From Homalodisca vitripennis (taxonomy: Eukaryota > Arthropoda > Insecta > Hemiptera > Cicadellidae), in contig NC_060211.1 of assembly GCF_021130785.1 (NCBI RefSeq), forward strand, positions 30,241,001 to 30,305,000: a DNA stretch of 64,000 bases, written 5' to 3'. Below the pieces are notes generated by a model. The model did no database searches. It had not been told where the DNA came from and saw only the letters and a program-made list of their open reading frames with translations. Positions 23,695 through 35,633 of the stretch are shown here, one piece after another. Positions within the stretch are counted from its first letter, which is position 1, and each line of letters starts with the position of its first letter. Made by a program: the position numbers and the translations under genes.

Positions 23695-24494
23695 CTGCAA
23701 TAACAGATAAATTATGATCAAGATTCAAGATTCTTCTTTTCATCTTTTCAAGATTTCAAGATACTTGGCAGTAGGCAAACTATTCCAGATATTTGGATAC
23801 TTCAGGACCAAGATGTTTATTCCTAATAGTCTAGATGTGTAATGGAAATTTCAATTGATAATATAGATGCTGTTACATGTTTACTTTAGCCATTTAACCT
23901 AAAACAAATAACCAATTTTAAGTGTCTCAAAATAGTATATATTCATTTGCGGGATAAATTTTTATACGCTGACAAACCATATATTGCTCAAATATTATTG
24001 GACTGTTTGGATTAAGGTTATATCTCAATCAGTCCATTGGTCTAGGGACCCAGGAGAAATCAAGGTTACTGGTTGGGGGAAGGTAACAAACTAAGGAGAG
24101 ATAGGTATAGCAGGGATAAGAGAGTTATTATCTTTCACACGAAGAAAGGACAGGAAACTTGAAAAGGGAGAATAGGCCTACCAAATACAACTGAGGGTAA
24201 TTAACATTGGCTTTCAGGCATTTTCCTCTTGGAAAAAACAAAAATATTGAGAAGTGGCTAAAGTAAACATTTATCCAAATTATTTTTGTTATCATAATCA
24301 CTAGTCATTGCAGTGTAAATTAGGAACAACTATTCTAAAGATGATTTATATATAAGTGTGTGTGTACTGTTAATTTCACAAAATAGGGTTATCTCTTTAA
24401 TAATATCAAAAATAAGAAACTAAAACGCCAACAAAATTTTTAAAAAGGATTCTGATATATATTTTATTAATAGTATTGCTTAATATTTTATTAT

Positions 24495-24985
24495 TGGGTG
24501 TTTTCAGTGGTCACGGCTACTTCCGGTCGTACCTATATCGAATGGACAAGGCCGTTTCACCGGATTGCATTTATTGCTCAGGCGTTCCTGACGACGCAGA
24601 ACACACTTTCGTGACCCACCTTGAAGTGACTCAAACTTTCGGTATGATTTCGGTGGACACGGTCTGTGATCAGATGTTGGAGGGCGAGGACTACTGGTGC
24701 TGCTGGTCCAGCTTTGCACAGGGTATACTCCGCGCCAAAAAGACTGATCTGGACCGGAATGCGGGACAGATCCAAGATCCAAACTGTTAGATAGGTGCGA
24801 GCCCTTTGGGCGTAGGCCAAAATTAGGCCTAGCCCGAAATTTTAAGCGATAAGCGGTTTCCAGGCTAGAATCCTAAGAGTAGAGAAGGTTTTTAGTGGGT
24901 ATTCTACATAAGTAGGAGTCCCACACTACAGGCTGGCCACCTGTGTGCGTAAAAGCATTTTCCTGCCTCTCCCCCCAAAAAAAAA
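24495..24985 (+). pseudogene. R1-like LINE 3' end, copy 2
   Basis: The open frame 24476-24790 reads SGHGYFRSYLYRM, SPDCIYCSGVPDDAEHTF and CWSSFAQGILRAKK. This is the region after RT in R1-group LINEs, with its C-x2-C and following His. The expected final Cys-Pro-Arg-Trp block is deleted here but survives in copy 1. It ends at a C-run plus A-run (24969-24985). Inactive. Confidence 0.78.
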
Positions 24986-25441
24986 TTATTGTGTGTTTTC
25001 GCATATTTGTAGTAAGTGGTAAAAGTTTTCTAAGCTCCTTCATCTGTACAATTCTGTGTGATTACAAAAAAATGTTGATTTGATTAAACTATTTTTAATC
25101 AATTCATAATTATATTGACACTTACCTAAAATTAATTAAGTAACTAGGTTTAATCTCTTATATCCTCATAGAACTGTGATCATTTCAAACGTTATAACTT
25201 TTTCATAAATGAGGGATAAGACAAGGAATTATTAGGTAATGCTACAAAGGCTAAAACATATTCATTCTTATTATAAAAATTATCACCAAATATTATTTAT
25301 AATGTTGTTACTATACCTTGTATAGTGACTCTGTTACTTCTTAACGTATTTCTTATACCAATAACACTTACAATTTATGTTTGTGGTTTAAAAATAACAA
25401 AAACATATAACCATAATTATTGTCCTGCACTGTATTAACGT

Positions 25442-26586
25442 CGTCATCATCATCATAATCATCCGACGTTTCCGTTATCACGGGTCGTCTTACACAGCCT
25501 CCTCCACTTTTGTCTGTCATTCCAGGTCTCCTCTTCCTCCACCTGCATTTTCTGTAGTCCCCTTCTCTCTATGTCTTTCCACACTTGGTCCTCCCATCTT
25601 CCTCTCGGTCTTCCTCTTGGTCTTCTTCCTCTTTCCTCTTTCTCCAGGTCTATTCTAGGCATTCTATTATCTCCCATCCTCTTCACATGCCCCATCCACT
25701 GTATTCTTCTTCTTTCCATTGTCTCTTGCAGTGAAACTACGTTCAATCTTTCTCTGGTTATTTCGTTCCTTATTCTATCTCTTCTTGTAGTCTTCTCTAT
25801 CCCTCTTAAAAATCTCATTTCTGCAGCTTGCAATCTGCTTAAATCATTTTTAGTCCACGTCCACGTCTCTGCTCCATATAATAAAATTGGTTGGAAATAA
25901 GATTTATACATCAATACTTTTGATTCTTTCCCAATGTTCCAACTCCACACAATCTTCTTCACCATATTGAAAAACTTTCCACTCTTCCATATTCTGTTTC
26001 CTATCTCTTCTCTTATTGTGCCCCTATCTGTTATGATACTTCCTAAATAACAGAAATTTTTCACCTTTTCAAGTCTTTTTCCTTCAACTAATACGTCTTT
26101 GTTATTTCCTTCCCTTCTCACTACTTTCATTACTTTACATTTTTGTATGTTCATCTCTAAACCATATTTCTTCGCCACTTTTGCCCATTTGTTCAACTCT
26201 TGTTCTAACTCTTCTTCCCTATTTTCCCATATCATTATGTCATCCGCATATGCTATCGTCTTAAGTTCTTCTGCTCCTCTGTTTCCTTGTACTTCTAGAA
26301 TAATTCCATCCATTATAATATTGAAAAGGAAAGGTGACAATATGCTTCCCTGCCTTACTCCTATCTCTGTTTTAAAAGTTTCTGTATATTTTTCTTCAAT
26401 TCTCACCCTGTTTTTACATATGCCGTACAGGTTCTTTATTCTTACTACTATTCCCTCACGCAATCCTCTCTTTCTCATACTCTCCCATATCCTTTCTCTC
26501 AGTACCTTATCATATGCCTTCTGTAGGTCTATAAAAGCTACCATTGTATCTTTTCCATATTCCCACTTCTTTTCTAACACTTGTCT
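25442..26586 (-). mobile_element. RTE-like LINE, 5'-truncated, with 14-bp target duplication
   Basis: Flanked by perfect CACTGTATTAACGT copies at 25428-25441 and 26587-26600. Unit 1 has the empty site (CACTGTAATAACGT, 12374-12387). The 3' end on the - strand finishes in a GATGATGATG-type microsatellite, as in RTE elements. The 1145-bp insert is coding almost throughout. Confidence 0.93.
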
Positions 26587-26589
26587 CAC
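25459..26589 (-). CDS. RTE-like LINE reverse transcriptase, C-terminal 376 codons, intact frame
   Basis: One open frame without stops. It starts inside the RT domain at the truncation point: VAFIDLQKAYDKV (catalytic Asp), GVRQGSILSPFLFNIIMD, then IAYADDIMIWE (YADD box). The thumb has FCYLGSIIT, followed by a C-terminal region with LLYGAETWTWTK, RIQWMGHVKRM and RRPRGRPRGRWEDQVWKD. That last combination is typical of insect RTE-like endonuclease-RT proteins. The endonuclease is absent through 5' truncation, and the first codon comes from the target duplication, so it is a fragment and not a functional start. The lack of stops in 376 codons indicates recent insertion. Confidence 0.88.
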   Translation of the reverse strand: MRQVLEKKWEYGKDTMVAFIDLQKAYDKVLRERIWESMRKRGLREGIVVRIKNLYGICKNRVRIEEKYTETFKTEIGVRQGSILSPFLFNIIMDGIILEVQGNRGAEELKTIAYADDIMIWENREEELEQELNKWAKVAKKYGLEMNIQKCKVMKVVRREGNNKDVLVEGKRLEKVKNFCYLGSIITDRGTIREEIGNRIWKSGKFFNMVKKIVWSWNIGKESKVLMYKSYFQPILLYGAETWTWTKNDLSRLQAAEMRFLRGIEKTTRRDRIRNEITRERLNVVSLQETMERRRIQWMGHVKRMGDNRMPRIDLEKEERGRRPRGRPRGRWEDQVWKDIERRGLQKMQVEEEETWNDRQKWRRLCKTTRDNGNVG

Positions 26590-29272
26590 TGTATTAACGT
26601 ACCCTACCCATATTTTAACCTGTCTAATCCATATCTTAACTTTTCCATCCCCTATTTTCCTATCCTATCTAGGGCAAATATATTGGTCTTGAGAAAAAAG
26701 AACAAAGATTTACCTAACCTTACTACCTGACCGTTGCTCCAACCTAACCTACCCGAGGATCAGCCACCCTGCCCAAGAGGATTAACAGACTTCCAATGGC
26801 ATGCCAACTTGACACAATTTTAGGTGTTCAATGATCAAGGAAGAGCTTTACTTATAAATTTAACATCTTTCACATTAAAAAAAGTTTGTTCACAAAAATA
26901 CGAGTAGATGGACTCAAAAAATGTCTCGATCGTGGTTTTAAAAGTTTCCTTGAAGAGGATTGTTAAATGGAAATACCATTATCCTTTAAACTTCTGGAAG
27001 TTTGCCTTAATGGTTGACAGCTGAATTGCTTTTGAGGTTCAGAAGGCACTGGAAGTGTCAAAGTTGAAAGGGTTTTGAAACAACTGGATATTTTTCAGAT
27101 GCAATAAATCATCAAAGTGATTATGAAAGTATTTTTGTAGCTTATAAATGACTGCCAAGACATATAATTTATTTATTATTTTATTTTATTTGTAATTTTT
27201 TATTTTACTGTTTTTCTATAGTTGTGTGGTATCTATTAAATTCAATTCTATTCTATTATAATATTTGATAAAGTAGCAATGTTTTGTTTATATCTATTCT
27301 TAGAACGAGTTTCAATAAAATCACAGCTCAGTGCTGCTAAATGCTTGTATGGTGTTTGAAAGCTTTGACAAACCGGTATAAATTACAAACTTAAGAATTT
27401 TTCCTTGCAGTTTTAAGTTAAGATCTAGTTAATATGCTGTGATATCTACAGGATAAGCCCACAAATGTTTATGATTTCATACGGTCCCAAATCCAGTGCA
27501 ATACTTTCTTTCTGCTTGACCAGTGAATCTCACAATGGTAAATCATGATACGCACTATCGATTTCAGTACGACAGGTTTTACCACAAGTGAGTGGTGTTA
27601 AGGAACTAGATTGAATGAAGTTTAACTAGATTGAATGAAGTTTAACTACATTCATTACTTTTCCACATAACCACTGGTGACGAAATATAACCTATAATAC
27701 AAAATTGGCCTAATGTCTCCAACTGTGTCATATAAGAGTTTTAAATAATACCTTAAATACTACGGTGTTTGGGGACTTATTTGCCACCATCTGTAGTTAC
27801 ACTTTTAAAATATTTCACATTAAGACTAACATTACAAATAGTTTCATTTACCTTGACAACAATTACTTCTCCAGTCACATTGCCCTTCATGAAATGAAAT
27901 AAGTTAATTTCCAATCTAAGATTTTCTGTTCATAGCACAAACAAAAAAGAACTAAAGCTGAATTGGGATTCATCCAAAGTTACTGAGAACCACTTGAAAT
28001 CCTTGTGAGCGATTTTTAGTTTGAATACAAGGTTATAACGAACAATATTATCTGTTCTACAAGCCCTGACATTGGAGTTGTGTTAAATAATGAAAGCTTA
28101 TCAGGACACATATCTTCCAGGTAGTCAATCTCTTATTTGATGGCCATCAGTGAAAGGTTAACCATGATAAGCCAATATCTATGTGCCAGATCGCTCAAAG
28201 TGATCTGATGTCGGAAAACATTGGCACGATCTGGAACGTTATCTGAGGTCAGGAAAGTACCGATCAGAAATACCCCCGACAATCAGTACGGGCTTTGGTG
28301 CCGCACTTCTGGTGAAAGAATAAAAATATCCCTCAAGATAGTACCCAAACATGTGAGCTTGTAAGGGTTATTTTTTAATTTGGTATTACTAGTAACACAC
28401 TTCTGATAAACTAATCAAAACCTACTTATATAGCCCAAAAACAAATAGGAGTTAGGGACAAAGTGGCCTCCTTCTTTCATCATAGCTTCCTTTTGGGAGG
28501 CAGAAAACAAGAAACGATCATTATAATGACATCTACTTTACTCACAGTAATGTAAATAAAGTCTGTTCTTTCTAATATTGAAGTTATTTTAATGTTAGGT
28601 TCCCAGTAGGAAAAAAACCCTTCCAAAAATAGTGGCTTATGGATAGTACCATTGGGATTTATTAAAATTTTTTCAGGATATTAAATTTCTTCAGCATAGC
28701 AACTGTCTTATTGTAACAACTAAGACACCATATTCTAGTGTTGTTTTATAAAACATAAAATAGTTGTGGGTCCACAGTAGCCAATTTTGCAATAACAGGC
28801 CTCCTCTACATAGTCTAATGAGCACAACACTAAATATACAACAAATCACTTGTATTATAAATAAATAATAAATTATTTTCCCTACACTAAAATTACAGTG
28901 CATTTTGGCAATCTGACATTCACTCAAATTAGTTTAGACTGTGAATAAAATAAATAACTAGTGGCTTTGTTTTGGATGCGTCACATCTTATGTATGGTCA
29001 GGGTGAGATGTATTAACACTGAGGCAGTATAATACACATGCAGTACTGCCCACGAGATCAAACACAAGTCAAACATATAGCCCCACATTTCTATTGCATC
29101 CTCTACTACTGCAGGCATTTTTTTATTCAGTCCCCGTTGTATGCTTTAAATCCAAAAGATAGACCATGAAACATGCCCTTTCCATGATCTCACAGACTAT
29201 CATATGGGTACACTAAATAGGATAAATGTAAATAGAAAATAATTTTGTAAACAATATTATTGACATAGTATC

Positions 29273-30016
29273 GGTACTTTGGGATTATACCGACCACACC
29301 AGTATGAAGAACACAAAAATATAAATTTATAGAAACAAACATGATAGAATGAAAAAACAACTCTTTAATTACAAACTTACAAGCATTTCCAGGTATTGTG
29401 ATCGGTATTGTTGTCGCTGTTATCTTATCTTTCTCGAGAATCCCGATTACGGCAGACCGCGCGGCATCACATGATTTACACGGTACATAATTGCCTTTCC
29501 ATTACAATTCAATTTATATTTCTGATCAGCCCCTCTAGAATTTGATATTTTACTGATAGGTACTATCTCGAGGGATGCTTTTCTTTCGTCGACATCAGCG
29601 CGGGGCAGCACCTTCTGTGCTGCCCCGCGCTGATAGCCGGAGGCACTCGCATTTTGGGTGGCGGAGTGTGATCAAGAATAAAAACAAGTTTTGAGTGTTT
29701 TTTCAATAAAGAGTTTAGTTTTAGTTTGGTAATGTTTGTTTTTATTGAAGTTTTGTGTTTGGAGAAATGTAGAGCTAAAACACGGAAGTACAACAAAGCG
29801 ACGCACCAGCTGAACGGGCGGCGAGACTCTGCAATCATGTTATCTACTAGACCGCTCGACTTTGACCTCTGTCTGAGGATGGGGAGGGGTTTGCGATAAG
29901 ACAATTCCTGTTTTATATTGACGAAATATTGTTCTACGCTAATCTAGTAATCAGTAGAAGCAAAATGTCAAATAACGATTCATGTCTGGGTGTGGTTGGT
30001 ATAATCCCAAAGTACC
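29273..30016. mobile_element. 744-bp TIR element (MITE-like), copy in unit 2
   Basis: Ends are GGTACTTTGGGATTATACC and its reverse complement with one mismatch (TIR about 28 bp). A second copy at 34880-35633 is in the opposite orientation. An open frame on the - strand at 29563-29904 does not resemble a transposase. A GC-rich perfect hairpin lies at about 29600-29640. No target duplication is seen at this copy. Confidence 0.85.
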
Positions 30017-30429
30017 GACACTTCATCATCAGTTATACTCGGTTGTAGTATACGCAATACATGAAGGAAAACTTTAAGCAGCCTACACTCGTTATTCGGT
30101 TTACAAGAATCTCGAACATTACAATTTTAAAAACATAAATTTAACATTAACATTACAAAACAACAACACCAACTATGACCTTGACTTCAATATCAAAGAA
30201 ACCTTACAATATTAATAACTTTCCCAGTTTGATATCAATGAGTAATAGCTTTGGTAATTGTCACATTAATGGCCGGAGCGGCAAAATACGAGTTTCGCGT
30301 TATTAACTTATTGGAATCATCCTACAGAACAAAACAATATAAGGTTTGACGGGGTAGAAATGAGAAATAACGAAGTTTTAGAACATAAAAAATGGAACAA
30401 CTGTTCAATCGCGGAGCAATATTTCCATG

Positions 30430-30520
30430 TTCTACATCCATATCGGGCATCACGTGACCTTTTGTGACCATGATTCAACCTCGTGATGGCGTCATCGGAT
30501 GCGGCGCCATCTTTGCAAAC
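30430..30520 (-). promoter_or_regulatory. Candidate promoter/first exon patch (unit 2)
   Basis: Sister of 18705-18800. CACGTG is kept at 30451-30456, but the CRE-like palindrome has become TGGCGTCA at 30486-30493. The - strand reads AAGATGGCGCCGC nearby. Confidence 0.28.
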
Positions 30521-30620
30521 GTAAATGAAAAATAATACTGAAATGAGCAGAAATTTGATCCAAATGAACAATGTTTTTCTTAAATTTCGAGCTACAAATT
30601 AATTAGTTGTTATCGAGTTG

Positions 30621-30785
30621 AGACGAGTGCCTCCGGCCATCAGCACGGGCTTCGGCACTGCCCTGCGCTGATGTCAACAAGAGAAAAACATTCCTCGAGA
30701 TAGTACCCATCAGTAAAATATCAAATTCTAGAGGGGCTGATCAGAAATATGAATTAAATTGTTATGGAAAGCCAATTATATACCG
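30621..30785 (+). mobile_element. Internal fragment of the 744-bp TIR element
   Basis: Matches the interior of the copy at 34880-35633 (GAGTGCCTCCGGCCATCAGC through the TACCGTG motif). Unit 1 lacks it; there GATCC is joined to GTGTAAAAAAC, most simply a deletion in unit 1. Confidence 0.75.
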
Positions 30786-32580
30786 TGTAAAAAACTTAAT
30801 AAATCATGAATACCCCTAATATGAATACGTATATAAATGGACATTAATAGAGAACACTTACCATTAGTGTGTTCCACTGAATGTACAGAAACTAAATAAT
30901 CTCGTTTCGGTTGAAACGTAAACTCTTAACATGCCTGACAAAACACTCCGACACACCAATTCACTACGATTGGTCGAACTAGTGGATGGTTGATCCATGA
31001 TCATCACGCACTCACTCGATCCAAACTACAGTACACGATATCTAGTGAAGCACTGACTTCTGCCCCAGAGCGCTCAGATAACAGATACGCTATCAGTCCC
31101 ACCCGGAGATAATAGTTACAGATATCCAGACATAGCACACAAACAGAACATTAAAACATTAAGAACTTAACTATTTATGTACATACTCTCTAAAATCATT
31201 ATTTGTCAATTGCATCTCCTAAAACCATATAGCCTATATTTTTTGTTCAGGAGGATAAGCAGAATACGTTGATAACGTTAAATTCGTGATTTGCCACCTC
31301 GGCCTTTAATCTTATAATTTCCATAGCTTTTGTAAAATAGAGGAAAGAATTCTCCCCATGGGTTTTACCAGGTGCCAAATTCAGATGTTAAAGCCACTTA
31401 AACAGTCACTTCCATTGCTATTAAAATTACTGTAACTAATAAGTAGAAATCATATGCTAAGTTAAATCAACTGTAGTATCGAATAATTCCTTCGGATAAA
31501 AACAATGGAACCATTCAATAATAGTAATTGAATAACTAGTGTAGGCCGCTTATTAAAGTCTACCCAAGTCTCAAAATATTAGCTACTTCAAGAAGTCTAA
31601 ACATCAAGGTGTTTATTGTTTACATAAAAATTATTACAACTAATAAGTTGAATCATATGCTAGGCTAATTAAATTGTGATATAGAATTATTCCTTTAGAT
31701 GAGAACAACTAAATAACAAGTGTAGGCCACTTATTAAAGTCTACTCAATGAGGCTAAAGTAAATAACTGCCTAATTTCTCGAGCAAATGAAAAAAAGAAT
31801 ATGTGTGATATTGTGGTGGTGGCCTCTTTTATACTGTAGCCCTGAATTGCTGTACACTTTCAGTTTGACATGAACTTAGTTTTATTCACGATATTGTTCA
31901 CATTGTTGACTCCCAGGCTTCACATTACCAAATTTATTCTATACTTATAGACCTAGGTCCTAGCACTGAAAAATTTCTTAAATTTCCAAATTACTTTATA
32001 TGGTAGACTGGTGTAGTGTATTTTGTAAAATTAATTGATAACTAATAATATAATATTCTAAAATTTAAAATCAATTACCTGAGCCACAAAATTAACTGGA
32101 TTACACGCCGACTGATATTCTAATGGTATCATACTAGACTTGAGTATTTATTCCTATCAGTTACAATGAAGTCATCAAACCAAGAACACTAGAAACTTAG
32201 TTTTTATCGTCCGGCAAACACGATTACAAGTAATACAACAATGTAATATTTTTAAATCGTAGTAACGGAATGATCCAAGATTTATGCTGAAAGTAGGTAC
32301 GTTCACGGTGATAAACAAAAATTTCCTTGATTGGTAAAATCCTCACTAAACAAGTGACTTAGAGACCTTAACAGACAATTGTCATAGATTATAAAATGCA
32401 TGTTCTTTCAATAGAGTAAAAATATATAAGGTCATATGAGTCCAATATTTTTGTTTAACACAAATCAGAAAACTATTTCACCCAACATATTATATCTGTA
32501 CTTTGGAGTACTGTTTATTGTAGCCCTGATTTAAGATAACCAAAGAATCCTCGGGTATAGACTTGGATTTCATTTTTACC

Positions 32581-32690
32581 CAAACTCAAACTCAAACTCA
32601 AATTTCTTTATTGACAAAACACAATATGGTGTCATACAATGGCGTCATGTACAAAATAGGATTGTTCCATTCAACAAATAAAAAAATTCC
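32581..32690 (-). mobile_element. Truncated LINE 3' end with (TTTGAG)n tail
   Basis: Unit 2 has about 110 extra bases. On the - strand they read AATAAAGAAATTTGAG followed by further TTTGAG repeats, a LINE 3' end. Unit 1 joins TTTTTACC directly to AGAAGG at 20894. A 159-codon frame across it is a by-product. Confidence 0.75.
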
Positions 32691-33493
32691 AGAAGGAATC
32701 CACCTAACCCAAGCACGATCCAACAAATTGTTTAAACAGTTATTTTTCATTCTTTACTCCATGTACATGGTAACGGTTCGAGGCCCGAGGGAAGTATATT
32801 CTGTCCAGCTGACTCATAACACAAAATATTCCTTCATGATTCTATTTTATTCTGATCCCAGCTTATCTAGGTGGCGTTCCAAAAATCTCGCTCAGGGGCT
32901 AATCGTCTTGAGAATCAAACAATTGCAGGGACACAAGGCTCACCGCTCTTCCAATGATCCTTTCCTCTTTATGGTCTGGGTGCTTGGTCAAAGGAAATTG
33001 TCTTTTTTAAGTTATGTACTAACTTTATTTTTCCCTTTCTGAGAAATGTTGAATCTACCGATTTTCATTAAAGGTGCTGCCAAATCCCGACTGATGACTG
33101 AAGCCATTGGTGATCAAACCCTTTAGAATGTTTATCTCTTACTTGATAAATATATTATCTCAGGGGATGTTTCCCTGTCGTTGACAGTAGTATAAGCAGA
33201 TTTTGTAAAGCAAAATATAATCTATTACATAATTCATGAAAACTTGTAGTGTATAAGATATGAATATTTGAAATTCCATTCTTTGTGTATTTAGATGACA
33301 ATTCTTTATGTATTGTCAATATTTGTCATATTAAAGATTCTACATGGCCTCTACAGGGCTAAACGAGAAATTTATACGCTAGGATTCGGTTTATCACCAA
33401 CAGCTTAAAGAGCCCTGCGAGATTAAAAGTAACATGGTAACTAAAAGTTTAATACTTCCATCTGGTTAAATCCAGGTACTAAAATCACATGTG

Positions 33494-34879
33494 CAAATGT
33501 TTAGTTTAGATTAATTTTCACCTTCCGCTTAGCGTAGCATCTGAAATCTGACGCTGCAACAGACTTGATTCCTGGAATCTAGAGTCCACGTCCGTCTAAA
33601 AAAATCCAGAAAAGTAGGCGATAAAGACGTTCGAAACGAGCTCTTAGAATTATTGTTTCGACATGAGTTGACTGGGCCATGAACAGAATTAGGAAGGCTA
33701 AAAATAGATAGCAAACATTAAACTATTGGGTAAAAAATCACCTCAGTCTGAAAATATTATTTTTCTCGATAAATTATTTATTGAATAAATTATAGAAGTG
33801 AAAAATTGTGGCTAGTAACTGATATCTAATTTGGAGGCTTCATGGTATAAATATCTGGCCAGACCGAACAGAGGGAAAAAAATATAAGTAACTTCAATTC
33901 AACTTGTGGTAAGGCAAGTACTTAGGTTAGTTCTAGCACATTTAAATATAATATAGAAACTCCTAAAAGTAAAGCTTTAAGCAGTATGAATTTAATTTAA
34001 AATTAGTTTTGCGTAACAATAGCGAACTAAGTTATTGATTTAAATCTCCATTTAATGTAATTGAGAGGTCCTGAATTTGATAAGGTTACCGGTATATTAG
34101 GGCCTAGGCCTAGTTCGGGTAGGGTACAAATAAGCAGACCCGGTTTTTATATCGGTTAGTATAATCATCGGTACTTAATATTCGTATATCGAATACGAGT
34201 CTATCATATCAAAATGTCCATATTCATAATATCAATTATTATGTTTGAAATTAAAATAATTAATATAGCCCAATATACATAGTGACAATCTCACATATAA
34301 TAAAGAAGCAATAATTATAAAACAAGCTACTAGAACTGGAAAAAGTCGTAAATTATAACAATAAAACAAACATTTATAACAGAAAATACGAAATATGCTT
34401 ACTATTTGTATGTTTTATTCTGGGTATGAATGATTAACCACTTTCAAGAACTTATTGAAAGCACCCTCTCTAGAAAACCATACTTTTACAAATTCAGAGA
34501 TGATCTGCAAGCAGGTTGGGTGACATGCCACTTCGTTTCACGGTCCTCTACGAGCTTATAATAAGCGGCCACCAACACAATCGGATAATGATTATCGAAT
34601 CATGGATATACATGACTATCCAAAAGACCAAAAACAAAATGTCGGACCAAATAATGTAATAAATATTTCAAAGAACAATACGGTTTTGCTTGTTCTCAAT
34701 CTTAGAAATTAACATATAAATAGTAATATAATTTTAAAGTAAATATAATTACAACAAAACAATAACATTTAATTACCTTGTGTATTTTCAAGGATAAACG
34801 TAACTGCTTGTGAAAAAATAAATGAGGAACTAAACATTTCCATTGTCAACTAGACCAATTCTAATTTGACATAAGTAAC
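33494..34879. other. Single-copy AT-rich spacer
   Basis: Sequence after the end of duplication unit 2. No gene, repeat or domain recognised on either strand. Confidence 0.5.
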
Positions 34880-35633
34880 GGTACTTTGGGATTATACCGA
34901 CCACACCCAGACATGAATCGTTATTTCACATTTCGTTTCTACTGATTACTAGATTAGCGTAGTAGAACAATATTTCGTCAATATAAAACAGGAATTGTCT
35001 TATCGCAAACCCCTCCCCATCCTCAGACAGAGGTCAAAGTCGAGCGTCTAGTAGATAACGTGATTGCAGAGTCTCGCCGCCCGTTCAGCTGGTGCATCGC
35101 TTTGTTGTACTTCCGTGTTTTACCTCTACATTTCTCCAAACACAAAAATTCAACAAAAACAAACATTTACCAAACTAAACTCTTTATTAAAAAAACACTA
35201 AAAACTTGTTTTTATTCTTGATCACATTCCGCCACCCAAAATGCGAGTGCCTCCGGCCATCAGCGCGGGCTTTGGCAGCACCTTCGGTGCTGCCCCGCGC
35301 TGATGTCGACGAAAGAAAAACATCCCTCGAGATAGTACCTATCAGTAAAATATCAAATTCTAGAGGGGCTAATCAGAAATATAAATTGAATTGTAATGGA
35401 AAGGCAATTATGTACCGTGCAAATCACGTGATGCCGCGCGGTCTGCCGTAATCAGGATTCTCGAGAAAGATAAGATAACAGCGACAACAATAACGATCAC
35501 AATACCTGGAAATGCTTGTAAGTTTGTAATTTTGTAATTGAAGAGTTGTTTTTTCGTTCTATCATGTTTGTTTCTATAAATTTCTATTTTTGTGTTCTTC
35601 ATACTAGTGTGGTCGGTATAATCCCAAAGTACC
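34880..35633. mobile_element. 754-bp TIR element with 8-bp target duplication
   Basis: GGTACTTTGGGATTATACC at the left end and its reverse complement at the right end, flanked by direct TAAGTAAC copies at 34872-34879 and 35634-35641. An 8-bp duplication points to hAT or P-like mobilisation, but the terminal bases match neither closely. The interior has a strong GC-rich hairpin at about 35258-35304. A short frame at 35206-35451 shows no domain, so the element is probably non-autonomous. Confidence 0.9.

Larger units (their letters stand above)
21861..33493. repeat. Unit 2 of the large direct tandem duplication
   Basis: Second copy of the 8893-21725 block in the same orientation. Differences from unit 1: an RTE-like LINE at 25442-26586, a TIR element at 29273-30016, an expanded (TA)n at 23407-23451, a TIR-element fragment at 30621-30785, a retroposed tail at 32581-32690, and no LINE at the 14904 position. 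Confidence 0.93.

Noticed and set aside
25571..26692. Long + strand open frames over the RTE-like LINE
   Set aside because: Antisense to a 376-codon RT frame; the hydrophobic, Ser/Phe/Leu-rich composition is the usual shadow of a Lys/Glu-rich coding strand.
32563..33042. 159-codon + strand frame beginning with Gln-Thr repeats
   Set aside because: Its start is the (TTTGAG)n tail of a - strand LINE insertion absent from unit 1, and the remainder matches noncoding unit 1 sequence; no domain.
35206..35451. 81-codon frame inside the TIR element with Ala/Pro/Arg-rich middle
   Set aside because: The middle is the translation of the GC hairpin and the frame is not kept in the other copy.
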